Below, piece by piece: positions 20,750 to 30,700 of a stretch of 60,000 bases of DNA (positions within the stretch are counted from its first letter, which is position 1; every line of letters starts with the position of its first letter). The position numbers were made by a program, and so were the translations under genes. The stretch lies in contig NC_087062.1 of NCBI RefSeq assembly GCF_963678635.1, forward strand, positions 11,950,670 through 12,010,669, read 5' to 3'. Under the pieces are notes generated by a model that saw only the letters and a program-made list of their open reading frames with translations, was not told the origin of the DNA and did not search any database. This stretch comes from Symsagittifera roscoffensis (lineage: Eukaryota; Xenacoelomorpha; Acoela; Convolutidae).

Positions 20750-23071
20750 TTGAAGACCTACTCGATGGATCAGAGTTATATTGGTAGATGGATAGTAAGA
20801 CTGGATGGCTACCATATGATAATCGAACATAGGATGCGTGATAAACACCAGAATGCTGACAGCCTCAGCAAGAAAACTGAGTTCTATGAAAGATTGGAGC
20901 AGAAACAGGCCAATCAGGCGGAAATAAAGGAGGGATTCTCGTTTCTGGACAAAGAAACTTATGAAGCGCTTCCCTTGACGAGATGGTTGGATAAGTCTGG
21001 ACATCCAATTCCAGGGCACCCTGAGCTACCTGTAGAGAAAGCAGCCGAGATAAAGATCCTGTCCAAGGAGGACCCGGTCCCCTTGGATTTGTTGCTGCGC
21101 TCGAACCTGGTCCAGCAAGAACTCTCTCGCATGAATATAAACAGCCTCTCATTATTGGATAAAACGGTGCAAGTCACACCACAAGTGATGCGGATGCTGG
21201 GTGGATTGTTAGAAAGAGAAGTGACCAGAGATGACCCCGAGTGGACAGCAGCAGTGGCATCGCTAACAGTCAGGGAGAAGGTGAAGATCATGCCGTCCAG
21301 ACGACAACACGAAGAGAACGAGAGGGATTGTAGGACAATAGTTCAGCAACTAGTATCCTCAATACCCCAAGAGATTTTAACCAGTACTTCTTACGGACAG
21401 AAAGAACAGGGGAGCAGCAAGCGAAAGAAAACCGTCACCTTTGTAGACCGGGATAAAGAGGGTGAAGAGGTAGAACACAATCTGCTGCAAGACTATTTGT
21501 CCGGGGAGAAGGATAATGAGAAGAACCAGCGATCACAAGATCAACACCCGGGACAAGGAAATTTGTCCGGGGAGTCTGAGATAAACGAGAAAATTCCTGA
21601 TGAGAAACAGGACCTAGAAAACAAGGTTTTGTCCGGGGAGTTCAGATGGATGCGAAGAAAGCACAGACATGATCTAGAGGAGCGTGCAGTCTCCAGCACA
21701 ACCTCTTCGACAGATTATAATTCAGGAAGCTCAGGAATGAACACCTATTCAGACAGGAATTCGACCTCGGGATCAGAACTGTCAGAACTGGCGATTCACA
21801 CGCTACTAGTGGAAACTCGGGCGAGGGATCTGGACAGAGAGGTGTACCAGGATCCTGACAGTGATCGCTACCTAATACCAAGCGAAAGAGTCTTTGACAA
21901 CGCAGCGGATGACTTAGAAACGATAGCGGTATCGAAACGTTCGATGAGCCTGTTGCCGCAGAAAGAGGTAGTCAGGACTGATCTTCAGCCGTTTGAACAA
22001 GAAACACAACCGTTGGCGAAGGTTTGGTGCGTTAAGATGGAAGAAGACACACATCAACCCAACGAGCTGAATAGCCAGATGAGGGTCATGAAGACGTACT
22101 TGAAGGCGAGATACAGGTTCTCGGACCTTCTAAGGGCGCAGAGAAATGATCGCATGACAAGCAACCTGAAAAGGTGGATTGAGAATGGTTCTCCGGATAA
22201 AGGGGACCTCGAGGAAGATAGTTATCGCATCCTGAGACAATACTTCATGCAAAAGGAAGGGAGGTTATATTTGAACACGGACGGGATAGTGGCTTGCAAA
22301 AAAAGGGAGGAAGACAGAGTACTATACAAGTATAACGCGATAGTGTTACCGCAACTCTATCAGACAGAAATATTATTCAGGTCACATGATCAAATGGGCC
22401 ATCAGGGGATCGACAAAGTATATCAGAGGATCCTGAAGCGCTTTGAGTGGCCAGGGATGAAAAAGGCATGCGAGAAATGGGTAACAGCATGTCTGTCATG
22501 CCAACAGGTCAAGGATCCTAGGAAGTTGCGATTTCCTTTACAATCGATTGAGTCGTCTGAATTCAACGAGGTGGTGCAAATAGATCACCAAAAGATATGC
22601 ATGACAGACAATGGTTACAATCAGGTGCTGGTCATGATAGATCATTTTACGAAGTATGCAGAGGCCGTGCCCTGCATAACTGCCTCGGCGGAAGAGACAT
22701 GCGACCACCTGATCAATACATGGATAGCAAGACATGGTTGTCCGATGACGTTTCAATCGGATAATGGAACAGCTTTCGTAGGAGAGCTTACGAAAGAGCT
22801 TATGAGACGCTCACAGGTCGCTCAGGCTCACTCCACGACATACCACCCTCAAACGAATGGTTTAGTGGAAAGACAGAATAGGACGTTAGTGTCGATGCTG
22901 AGAGTATACTGTTCCAGGTATATGACCGACTGGGACAGATACCTTCCACAGGTGATGGGGGCATATAACAGCACGCAACACTCCACCACTGGAGTCAGTC
23001 CACACATGATGCTGACTGGACACGAGAAGTCTTTACCCTTAACCTTCTTCTACCCAGAATATGAGGGATAG
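20750..23071 (+). pseudogene. pol: Pol part 2: RNase H end, long tether, integrase core, ended by TAG
   Basis: This continues the RNase H (RIEHRM-type end, KHQNADSLSKK). About 460 residues (20880-22260) then separate RNase H from integrase, far longer than the usual tether, and include three 66-nt repeats. Integrase has the HHCC zinc domain (HDQMGHQGIDK, WPGMKKACEKW, CLSCQ at 22383-22504), then catalytic Asp in QIDHQ, Asp in QSDNGTAF and Glu in GLVERQNRT. The TAG at 23069-23071 aligns with CAG in the older copy (near 45000), so it is a nonsense change. Integrase inserts the cDNA into the host chromosome. Confidence 0.87.
21496..21640 (+). repeat. Three 66-nt-spaced copies of TTTGTCCGGGGAG
   Basis: TTTGTCCGGGGAG occurs at 21496, 21562 and 21628, exactly 66 nt (22 codons) apart, encoding LSGE each time while the sequence between is diverged. 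The same word occurs at 24115 before a purine run, and GTCCGGGGAG at 34890 just before the 3' LTR. In the older copy related words occur at about 43682 and 45998. The DNA word looks more conserved than its surroundings. Confidence 0.8.
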
Positions 23072-24737
23072 AAAACGTCCCCACAGGTCTACGTGAGGGA
23101 TGTGATCAGACGCCAACAGGAGTTGGACGATTTGTGTAGACGAAACACTCAGCAGGCACAGGCAGGCAGAGGAAAAGATTCGACAAGAAAGCAGCTGGTG
23201 CAAAGGCCTACTCGGTGGGAGACTACGTATGGGTATTTCAGAACGTTATACCACCGAAAGGAACAAAGAAGCTTCTAAAAAAGTGGAGGGGACCCTTCAT
23301 GATTACGGAGGTGCACCAGGAGGGACGTTTTTATAGACTGAGTACTGGCCGAGCCGCCCACTACGAGAACATCAAGCCACACAATCCATCGACAGAAGAC
23401 TGGTGTATACCTGCAGACATGGAAGAAGGGGATTATCTAATGATGGACCCTGCTTGTGAGGTCAATGAAAAAGGCACCAGGGAGAAGAACGATGGAAACG
23501 AAGTCGTAGAGGAAGGTACGGATACACCATTGGACCTGGATCCAAACGAACAGATCGAAGCGGACGATGAAACCTTACCCTACGCAGAGGAAGATTGGCA
23601 GGATCCCGAACAGACAGAGGTTCCCAAGAACTTGGAACCAGATCTTCCGTTCACGATGCAGACTCGTCAGAAGGACGGGACGAGACCAAGAAAGAAATAC
23701 AATCCTTACGGTGACGACTTTGTAGTGGATAGAATAGATCTAAAGAAAATAGTGGAGGAAGTAGTGGGTTTAGAGGAAATAACTGTGTCACAAGACATTG
23801 ACATAGTCGATGATCACAACGATGAGTGGGCTGACGACTGGTCGAAACCCGAGGTAGAATTCGACGATGAGCAACAGCAGTCATATGAACAAGAACTGAC
23901 GAACCTGCGTGTCCTAGAGTGGCTGAATGAAACAACCTCGGATCCAGAGGAGACCAGCGTCACGATTCAAGACGTAGATCGTGAAAGCATGAAATACATC
24001 AAGACTGAACGAGATGATCCTTCCTGGGCTGCCCAGGAAGGACGACTACTCATTCCAGCTTCTAACCTTGACTTGATACCCGGTATGCGATCGACGGGGA
24101 CGTCGATGGATATTTTTGTCCGGGGAGTGGGGGTAGGACTTACCCACACTGAAAACTTGATAATAAAAAAATTAAGAATAGCAAGAGAAACAGGAGACTT
24201 AGAAGCAGAAACAGGCGAAGAACCTAAGAAACCTGACATTGGCAGGGTAGTTGAGTCATATTTTAACTTACCAAATGAATATTCTAGTAACATAGTACTA
24301 ACAGACAGTGATTTCATACTCACAAACAGAACATGTGCGATAGCAATCACCGCAGACATGAGTTTTAGGACAGCGTTAGCGGCAGATTTTAAGAGAGAAT
24401 ACAAAAACGTGGAATTCCTTTGGAAGCAAAGACCAGGGATAGGGGGCGTAGCAGCCTTACCTCCGGCGGTGTCGCAGATACCGGGAAAATACTTATGCTT
24501 CTTGGTAACGAGGGCGACAGAGAAGCAGCACGTGGACCCAGAAAACCTAGTCTTGTCTTTGACGAGGCTGAGGGACTTCCTTGTGGAAATGGACGTGAAG
24601 GAGCTCTCGCTTCCAGTGACGATCCAAACAGAGGAAGACTGCATCCTCGGGAATTGTACGCGCTTGTACACGTGATATTCTCTGATACGAACATACAAGT
24701 TTATCTACATAAGAAATATTACTTAAGTATAGGCTGA
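23072..24737 (+). pseudogene. pol: Pol part 3: integrase C-terminus, acidic linker and predicted macro domain (frameshifted)
   Basis: After the TAG, homology to the older copy resumes, with a one-base shift near 23160, then an integrase C-terminal block (KKLLKKWRGPFMITEV, GRAAHYENIKPH at about 23290-23390). An acidic 250-residue linker follows. Residues coded at about 24300-24735 resemble a TARG1/Poa1-like macro domain: TCAIAITADMSFRTALAADF, GIGGVAALP, KYLCFLVTRATEK, LTRLRDFLVEMDVKELSLPV, then after a one-base shift near 24620 RGRLHPRELYALVHVIF and a final strand ending in YYLSIG. Macro domains bind or remove ADP-ribose. The usual GCGLD loop is replaced by PNRGRL in both copies, so binding without hydrolysis is possible. 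The older copy keeps the same domain at about 46100-46489. The identification is by pattern only. Confidence 0.68.
24087..24148 (+). promoter_or_regulatory. Hairpin plus T-rich/polypurine stretch (central-PPT-like)
   Basis: ATCGACG-GGGA-CGTCGAT (24089-24106) is a perfect 7-bp hairpin. It is followed by ATATTTTTGTCC and the purine run GGGGAGTGGGGGTAGGA. The older copy keeps both features (45972-46030, duplicated at +6313) although its reading frame there is broken. The layout resembles a central polypurine tract, where a second plus strand could be primed during reverse transcription. Confidence 0.55.
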
Positions 24738-25132
24738 GTGATGTGCGAGAGGGTGTTAGGCCGAAGACTAAGTTGTGTGTAATATGTGATATGTGTGTTA
24801 TGTTATGTTATGTGTTAGGTTATTAAGATCATGGGTAAGTAGGGGTTAGTGACCATGAACAACTAAATGACGATCTTGGGGATAGATCCAAAGTTTGGAC
24901 TGTCCAATCTTAGGTCGAATTCCAAAATTTTAAAAACCAATTGATTTTAATAAATTCTAGGATAAATATCTTTTTATCTGAACTGTTTTTAAGCAAATTT
25001 TAACGATATATGTTAAGGTGAAACTGACAAATGTGACATTCGTGATTGCTTTTCTAGATCCTGATTGATCATTTAAATTACTCACTTGAGTCAGATATCG
25101 AATCGAATCAAATCAAACTTGAAAAGAATAGA
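24738..25132 (+). promoter_or_regulatory. Pol-ORF3 spacer with splice-acceptor-like signal
   Basis: This is non-coding and AT-rich. ATTGCTTTTCTAG (25045-25057) is a strong 3' splice-site match 75 nt before the ORF3 ATG. The older copy has TTTATTTTCAG at the equivalent place (46773-46783). A donor-like GGGTAAGTA is near 24834. ORF3 is therefore likely translated from a spliced RNA, as env genes are. The 11-nt word TGTGACATTCG at 25033 equals the LTR start and may be chance. Confidence 0.5.
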
Positions 25133-27784
25133 ATGGACAACTTTAACCTGGATGAATTGATGGACCTGGCAGAGGCATATGTAGGACCGATGGTAGATGC
25201 GATCTATCGTCGGCTGATCGAACGAGACTTCGCTCTGGAGGACCCAGAGGTGGTCATGTTGCTGACCGCCCTGATCAACATCTTGGGGCACGACAACCGT
25301 GGGGACCGCCCCACGGAAGTCCTGTTGATGGCAGCATATGGAGAAAGAGGAGTACTAGACCGCCCGAACATGAGAGTGATGAGGTGGAGAAACGGGGCTC
25401 TCTCAGGGAGTGACTTGGCGAATGAGCCTGGATTGGGAAGTTCTAGGACTTACCAACCAGGTGAGATGCCAATGCCCTCTAAGCCTAAACCTGGGCTGAC
25501 GAGAATGCATCGGGAGATGCACAGCGAGGCAACCTCGTCTGGTTCACCACTGAGAGCAGCTGTGACACCAAAAAGGGCGAAAGTAACACAGAAGGTTCAG
25601 ACGAACCAAACCATACAAGATCTGGACGAGATGAACGATCAGCTGAGAAGTACGAAGAAGGAGCTGGACGAGATGACCAGAAGCATGCTCCAGATGGAGG
25701 AAGATCGGGACATGTGGAGAAAGTTGTTTGAAGACTGCAACAAAAAGCAGGGTCAAGAGATCGAGCGCTTAAGGCAGGAATACAAAGAGCGATCGGAGCA
25801 GGTGGCGTTGACAAAGGCCGTGGAGAAAGTGATACCTGCAAGGGATATTCCTCGTGGGCAGTCCCCGATGGAGCTCTTGACACCTCGAGAGATGAGTCAA
25901 ACAACGGAGACACGGCTTCCAGCAGAGGCAGAGACGAATCGAGTAACAATCCCGGATCCTAGTGACACCTTGGGTGATCCCGTCGTAGAACAGACAGTGA
26001 GGAGGCTGATAGAGACAGCTGGACGACTGGTCGCTAACAAGAATGCGCCAGGTTCCGGGGTGACTGCACCCTATGGAACGATTGACGATACGGGCAGAGT
26101 ACAACTCTCCCAGACCGTGATCAGACAAGGGATAAGTAACGTGACACCACTCATGGGGAGCTCGAGAATCCCAGAGAGGAAAGTACGAAAGATGCCAGCG
26201 AAGAAAGTGTCTCGTATAATAGACGTGCAGAAGAATAATCAATTGAAGTATAATTTCACGGGAGTTCCGGAGACAGATCCGAGGGCCTGCTTCAATCGAG
26301 CTACCTGGAGCCCGGCTGTGAACCTGCAGCAACCACCACTCGGGACATCTCATCTGATATTGGGAGACAGCTTAGTCAGAGTGCTGTCGAATTTGAGGAC
26401 CTCGTGGGTCACCACGGTGATGGCCTTTGGAGGCGCGACGATAGCCCAATTATATCGGATGGTGGAACTGATGAATCCAGGGAAGATTCCCAATGTGATG
26501 ATCTTAGTTGGGACGAATGACATCTCCAGAGGTTCAGACGAGCAGGAGGCACTGTGGGAGTCAATGATGGTGTGTTTGTTTACGACCCTCTGGCAGAAAT
26601 TCAGTTGCGCGGTACTGACCGTTTGCACGGTGCCAATGCACGCGAGAAGCCTGACAGCATCAGGAAGAAGGCACAACGAGGGAGTCATAAGATGGAACAA
26701 CATCTTGAGGAACCTAGCAAATCGAAATGCCGGAAGGATGATCCTCATGGACATTGAACATGAGTTGAGAGCCATGGATCAGGCCAGACTGACCACGGAT
26801 GGCATCCACTTCGACAGTATCGAAGGACAAGCTTGGTTGAATCGAGTCTTCCAAGAACGGTTGGATGAGCTGGAAGCAGAACTCTTTGACACAGGAGTGC
26901 TGAAGGAAGAGGGAACGGTGAGTGATGCGGTGATTACCACCTTTGTGCCTCCTAGCCTGGAAACACGCCTGGGTACGGTCCCAGCCATCACGAATTACCG
27001 GCAACAAAGATCCAGCGAACCAGGTCGAAGAACAGACGTGCAGGATCGGTTGGGAGAAGCACCGATGAGAAAAACAATTCATCCTAGGAGAAGGATAGGA
27101 CCTGTCAACCAACCAATCGAAGAAGTAGCAGGCACATCTAGATCAGACACTAGATCGGAGACGACGAGTACCAGTCGAGAGGAAAGACCGAGCAGAGGCT
27201 CATTGTTGTGGTCGAGATCCATACCGTCTCCTTGGCATATATACAAAAACGAACTAATGAAGCTAGATCTCCAGAGAGTAAGCTTCATCGAAGATGCAAG
27301 GAGTATGTTGAATGGAGCGATGCTATCCGTCAGCAAATTGTACTCGATAACCGGCGTAGACTGGTTGATAGCCGCTAGCATAAATTTCAGCTCCACGACG
27401 GCCTTGAGAATTGCTGATTTGGAGGGACTGCCCTCTAACAACACGATGGGGCCAGTGAATGCGAGACCGTTGCAAGATGTGAGATTGAACCATGATGAGG
27501 GGAATCGTGAAGAGAGACCAGGAAGATTCCTGACGGCGAGAGCGCCGATTGGACAACACGTGAAGATATTTAGGCAGCTGACGACACCACCTGGTCATGT
27601 GAAGGAGAGAGTGTACCCAAAACTAGTGAACCAAAATGGTGATGCCCAGAGATATGGCAGATTGACAGCGATAAAGAAAGATGAGACCATCTTCGCCGCC
27701 TATGACAAAGCAGAGATGAGGAAGGCCAAGATCATGGTAGTAGCGAATTCAGAGTTCGTATACACCTCCAAGTCTTTGTTTTGA
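25133..27784 (+). CDS. ORF3: coiled-coil protein with SGNH/GDSL hydrolase domain, 883 aa
   Basis: The start MDNFNLDELMDLAE is the first ATG after the acceptor. Residues 157-235 are a coiled coil (DLDEMNDQLRSTKKELDEM region). Residues 405-580 carry the SGNH blocks: GDS at 411-413 (nucleophile Ser413), a glycine in AFGGATI, GTND at 460-463, and DGIH at 556-559 (Asp and His of the catalytic set). All key residues are present, so an active esterase or lipase-like enzyme is possible. SGNH domains are known in some retroelements (for example ORF1 of CR1-type LINEs), with proposed roles in membrane or lipid handling. No signal peptide or membrane segment is evident. The C-terminal 250 residues match nothing I know. 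The stop is TGA; reading on in frame leads straight into ORF4. The older copy has a broken version from 53306. Confidence 0.85.
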   Translation: MDNFNLDELMDLAEAYVGPMVDAIYRRLIERDFALEDPEVVMLLTALINILGHDNRGDRPTEVLLMAAYGERGVLDRPNMRVMRWRNGALSGSDLANEPGLGSSRTYQPGEMPMPSKPKPGLTRMHREMHSEATSSGSPLRAAVTPKRAKVTQKVQTNQTIQDLDEMNDQLRSTKKELDEMTRSMLQMEEDRDMWRKLFEDCNKKQGQEIERLRQEYKERSEQVALTKAVEKVIPARDIPRGQSPMELLTPREMSQTTETRLPAEAETNRVTIPDPSDTLGDPVVEQTVRRLIETAGRLVANKNAPGSGVTAPYGTIDDTGRVQLSQTVIRQGISNVTPLMGSSRIPERKVRKMPAKKVSRIIDVQKNNQLKYNFTGVPETDPRACFNRATWSPAVNLQQPPLGTSHLILGDSLVRVLSNLRTSWVTTVMAFGGATIAQLYRMVELMNPGKIPNVMILVGTNDISRGSDEQEALWESMMVCLFTTLWQKFSCAVLTVCTVPMHARSLTASGRRHNEGVIRWNNILRNLANRNAGRMILMDIEHELRAMDQARLTTDGIHFDSIEGQAWLNRVFQERLDELEAELFDTGVLKEEGTVSDAVITTFVPPSLETRLGTVPAITNYRQQRSSEPGRRTDVQDRLGEAPMRKTIHPRRRIGPVNQPIEEVAGTSRSDTRSETTSTSREERPSRGSLLWSRSIPSPWHIYKNELMKLDLQRVSFIEDARSMLNGAMLSVSKLYSITGVDWLIAASINFSSTTALRIADLEGLPSNNTMGPVNARPLQDVRLNHDEGNREERPGRFLTARAPIGQHVKIFRQLTTPPGHVKERVYPKLVNQNGDAQRYGRLTAIKKDETIFAAYDKAEMRKAKIMVVANSEFVYTSKSLF

Positions 27785-27796
27785 CCGGACGTCATA

Positions 27797-30700
27797 ATGT
27801 TGGCCGCGGTTGACCTAGACCTATTGCAGTCAGTATCTTTGGCTATAGGGGTACAAAGGCAGACAGACATGAACCCAATTACGATTGTGTTTGCTGGCAT
27901 CAATGACCATCTACACAGTAGAGGTTTTCTGAGCAGGCTCAGAGATCCTGCAACAGCAGAAAACGCAGTATGGCCAGCAATAAAAGACATCCTGGAGTCG
28001 ATGGGTGAAGTGGTGGATGCGACGAAGGAGGGGTCATTCAATAAAGTGGCAATGAGAGTAGTATTTGCGTTGTCTCCGGGATATGCACATCTCCCGGATG
28101 GACTGAAGTTTGTGTATGCAATGGTAGCCTTACTTTCGGAAAGAAAATGTGATGTGATCATATCGGCCCCGAATCGCATGATAGAAATTGAGAACCTGAG
28201 GCCACTTAAGGCTGAACTGCCTGCAGTATGGTCAGATATCTCAAACGCGATGAGAGGATTCAAGGACCACGCGCTACACATGTTAGTGTTGGACGAAGTG
28301 CTGGGGTTGGAACTGTCCAACTTCAGTCGGCAACTCAAACTGAAACCGGGAATAGACGACGACCATCGAGTGATCACGGCAATGTCCAACGACTTATGGT
28401 TCCGAGCAATGGAAGTGGCAAGTGAAGACACAAGAAGAAAAAATTCACTAGAGACGAGAGCTCATCTGGAGGCGATGGTTCTGAGAACCAAGCCGGAAGC
28501 CAACCAGTGGCTACACCTGAATCCTAGAGTAGCGGCATTGGGTGCAGATGCTTTTCAGCAAGGCCCCGTAATGATCACGAAAATACATGCCTACTTGTTG
28601 AAGGAGGTGAACCTGGCGGAAAATGCTGGAGAAAATACCGCTGAGTTTGTGAACAGAATGTGTCAGATTACTCTGGAAACCTTCTGGACCCAGGAAGTGA
28701 AGGGACAGGAGGGATTTGAAAGGACAGACAGCATGCTAGAAGGGTTGGGAGCCGGATGGACCGCGTCCTTCTTGGCAAAAGTTTACCCGAAAGTCTCGCA
28801 CTATTTGATAAAGGAATTCCTCCAAGCAGTAGTGAGAGTATCGATAGTGGAATTAATAGCCTTGTTTGTGGCATTCGGAGCGGAGAGTTTCGTGAAAGGA
28901 CCGGCGATACTGCTCACGGATGGAATACAGAACCTGCGACTAGATGGACTTCTGACATTGATTGCAATAACCCACGGAAACTTGGGAGGACTAATGAAAC
29001 TGGCACGTTGTCCAGAGCAGATGAAAGAGAGAGTGAGGAATCTGGATATGAAGAAATCCACGGACTCGTGGAACAAAATAAGAGACCTGAGACACACTCT
29101 TATCCAGTATCTCTTGCAGCAAAATCGCTTTGGAACCGGAGAAATCGAGACAATTGAAAGAGAGGAAGATGTTAGACGACATGTTGGAGGCATGCCGCTA
29201 TTAACGGATTTGAGCTTAGCTATGAGAACCGATCCCTTGGCGCTGATCAGAGGAGTCACGGAGTTCGTGACAGTGATCTATGGACCAGCAGTCACGTTTG
29301 CGTTCCCTGACGTTAAAGTGGAAGCATATAGGAGGTCGGTGCTGCACCTGAACCTCATATCGGCAGTGGACGGTAGTACACTGAACTGGTGTGAGCAGAA
29401 CACATTGCGGGAGCTCATGAGTGAAGATCTGTTGTTTGCGAAAATATCGGAGCCAGAGATGACAGTCATCAATTTTGACGATCACTTCCGTGACCGCATG
29501 GGAGAAGTAGAAAGAGGACACATCGAGGTGTTTCCAAAGCTTTGGAATCTGAGGCCCTATGACAAAACGAATGGTGAAATAACCAGAGTACCTCGTCTCA
29601 CTGCAGCATATCACAAAGTGAGAGAAGAGACGAAGGACTGGGGCGATTACAAGAAGCTACCGGAGGCAATCCCTGAATTCCCTCTGATAAGAAGGATGTT
29701 GCTCGGAGCAGTCTCCGTAGTACAAACTCCTAGGTTGAGAGCATTCGAAACCAATGAAAGGAGAGTAGGGAATTACTCGGGAACGATGGATCCATACTTC
29801 GTGGGGAGAAATGCCGCCGTGTTACAGTACACACGATTTGCATACACGGATCAAGCGACGAGAAGGCGAATAAGCAACGCCGCTACTCCCAAGCCTGGAA
29901 GATTTGATGAGGAATGGAAGGGACTAGGCTTAACTCCGATGAGAATGAGAGGCAGGACAGAATTGCCTGAAGCCTCATTGATCCTGACTAGCGTAAAACA
30001 GGAGATGAAAATGACAGGAGTACTGCAGACGAGAACCTTCCTAGCACCCTTCGGCTGTGAAGAAACCAAAAAGGTCCATGGAGAAGAGGAAGATAAATCG
30101 GCCGGTACACTGCTCATACCGAAATTTCAGGAAGAAGCCGACAATGACGAACAAGGACCAGTGAGCCAGAACAAAAATAAGTCGGAAGGAAATGACGGAC
30201 AGGATGGAAGTCGTCAAACCGAAGAACCCATGCAACAAGATCAAGCTGGTGGGGAAGACGACAGGGCATCGACAGGAGGAACATCCAGCCTGGATTTTAA
30301 CATCTTCAGTGATCTTGAAAATAATGCTGATACGTTGGAAACGACTGAACCAGCGGATGAAGGCACCTCGACACTGGAGCCTCCGTCAGCCTTTATTGAA
30401 ATGAAACAGAATTTGCCGGAGAGCAGCTCTCCTGGCAATTCAAGAAATAACGACCAGAGAATCCTCATGGAATCACCTCGGAGGAGAAGAATGGAGGCCT
30501 CAGCCAGAGTACCTTTCTTGGGAACGCTGCCCGAAGAGGAATGGGAAGTACATCACCGAGACCACGAGAGTAGGACGGGATGTAAGCTGGACAGAGTGGC
30601 GTTTATGGAAGAAGTCTGGACCGTGATTCAGAGCTATGGGACCCAGTCCATCCTCAAAACAGGTCTCAATCAACCCTTGATGAGAGAAGTACTTGACAAG

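Noticed and set aside
24837-25057. Short intron between a GGGTAAGTA donor and the ORF3 acceptor
   Set aside because: Both sites look good, but a donor this far downstream would only trim the spacer; an upstream donor seems more useful and cannot be chosen from sequence.
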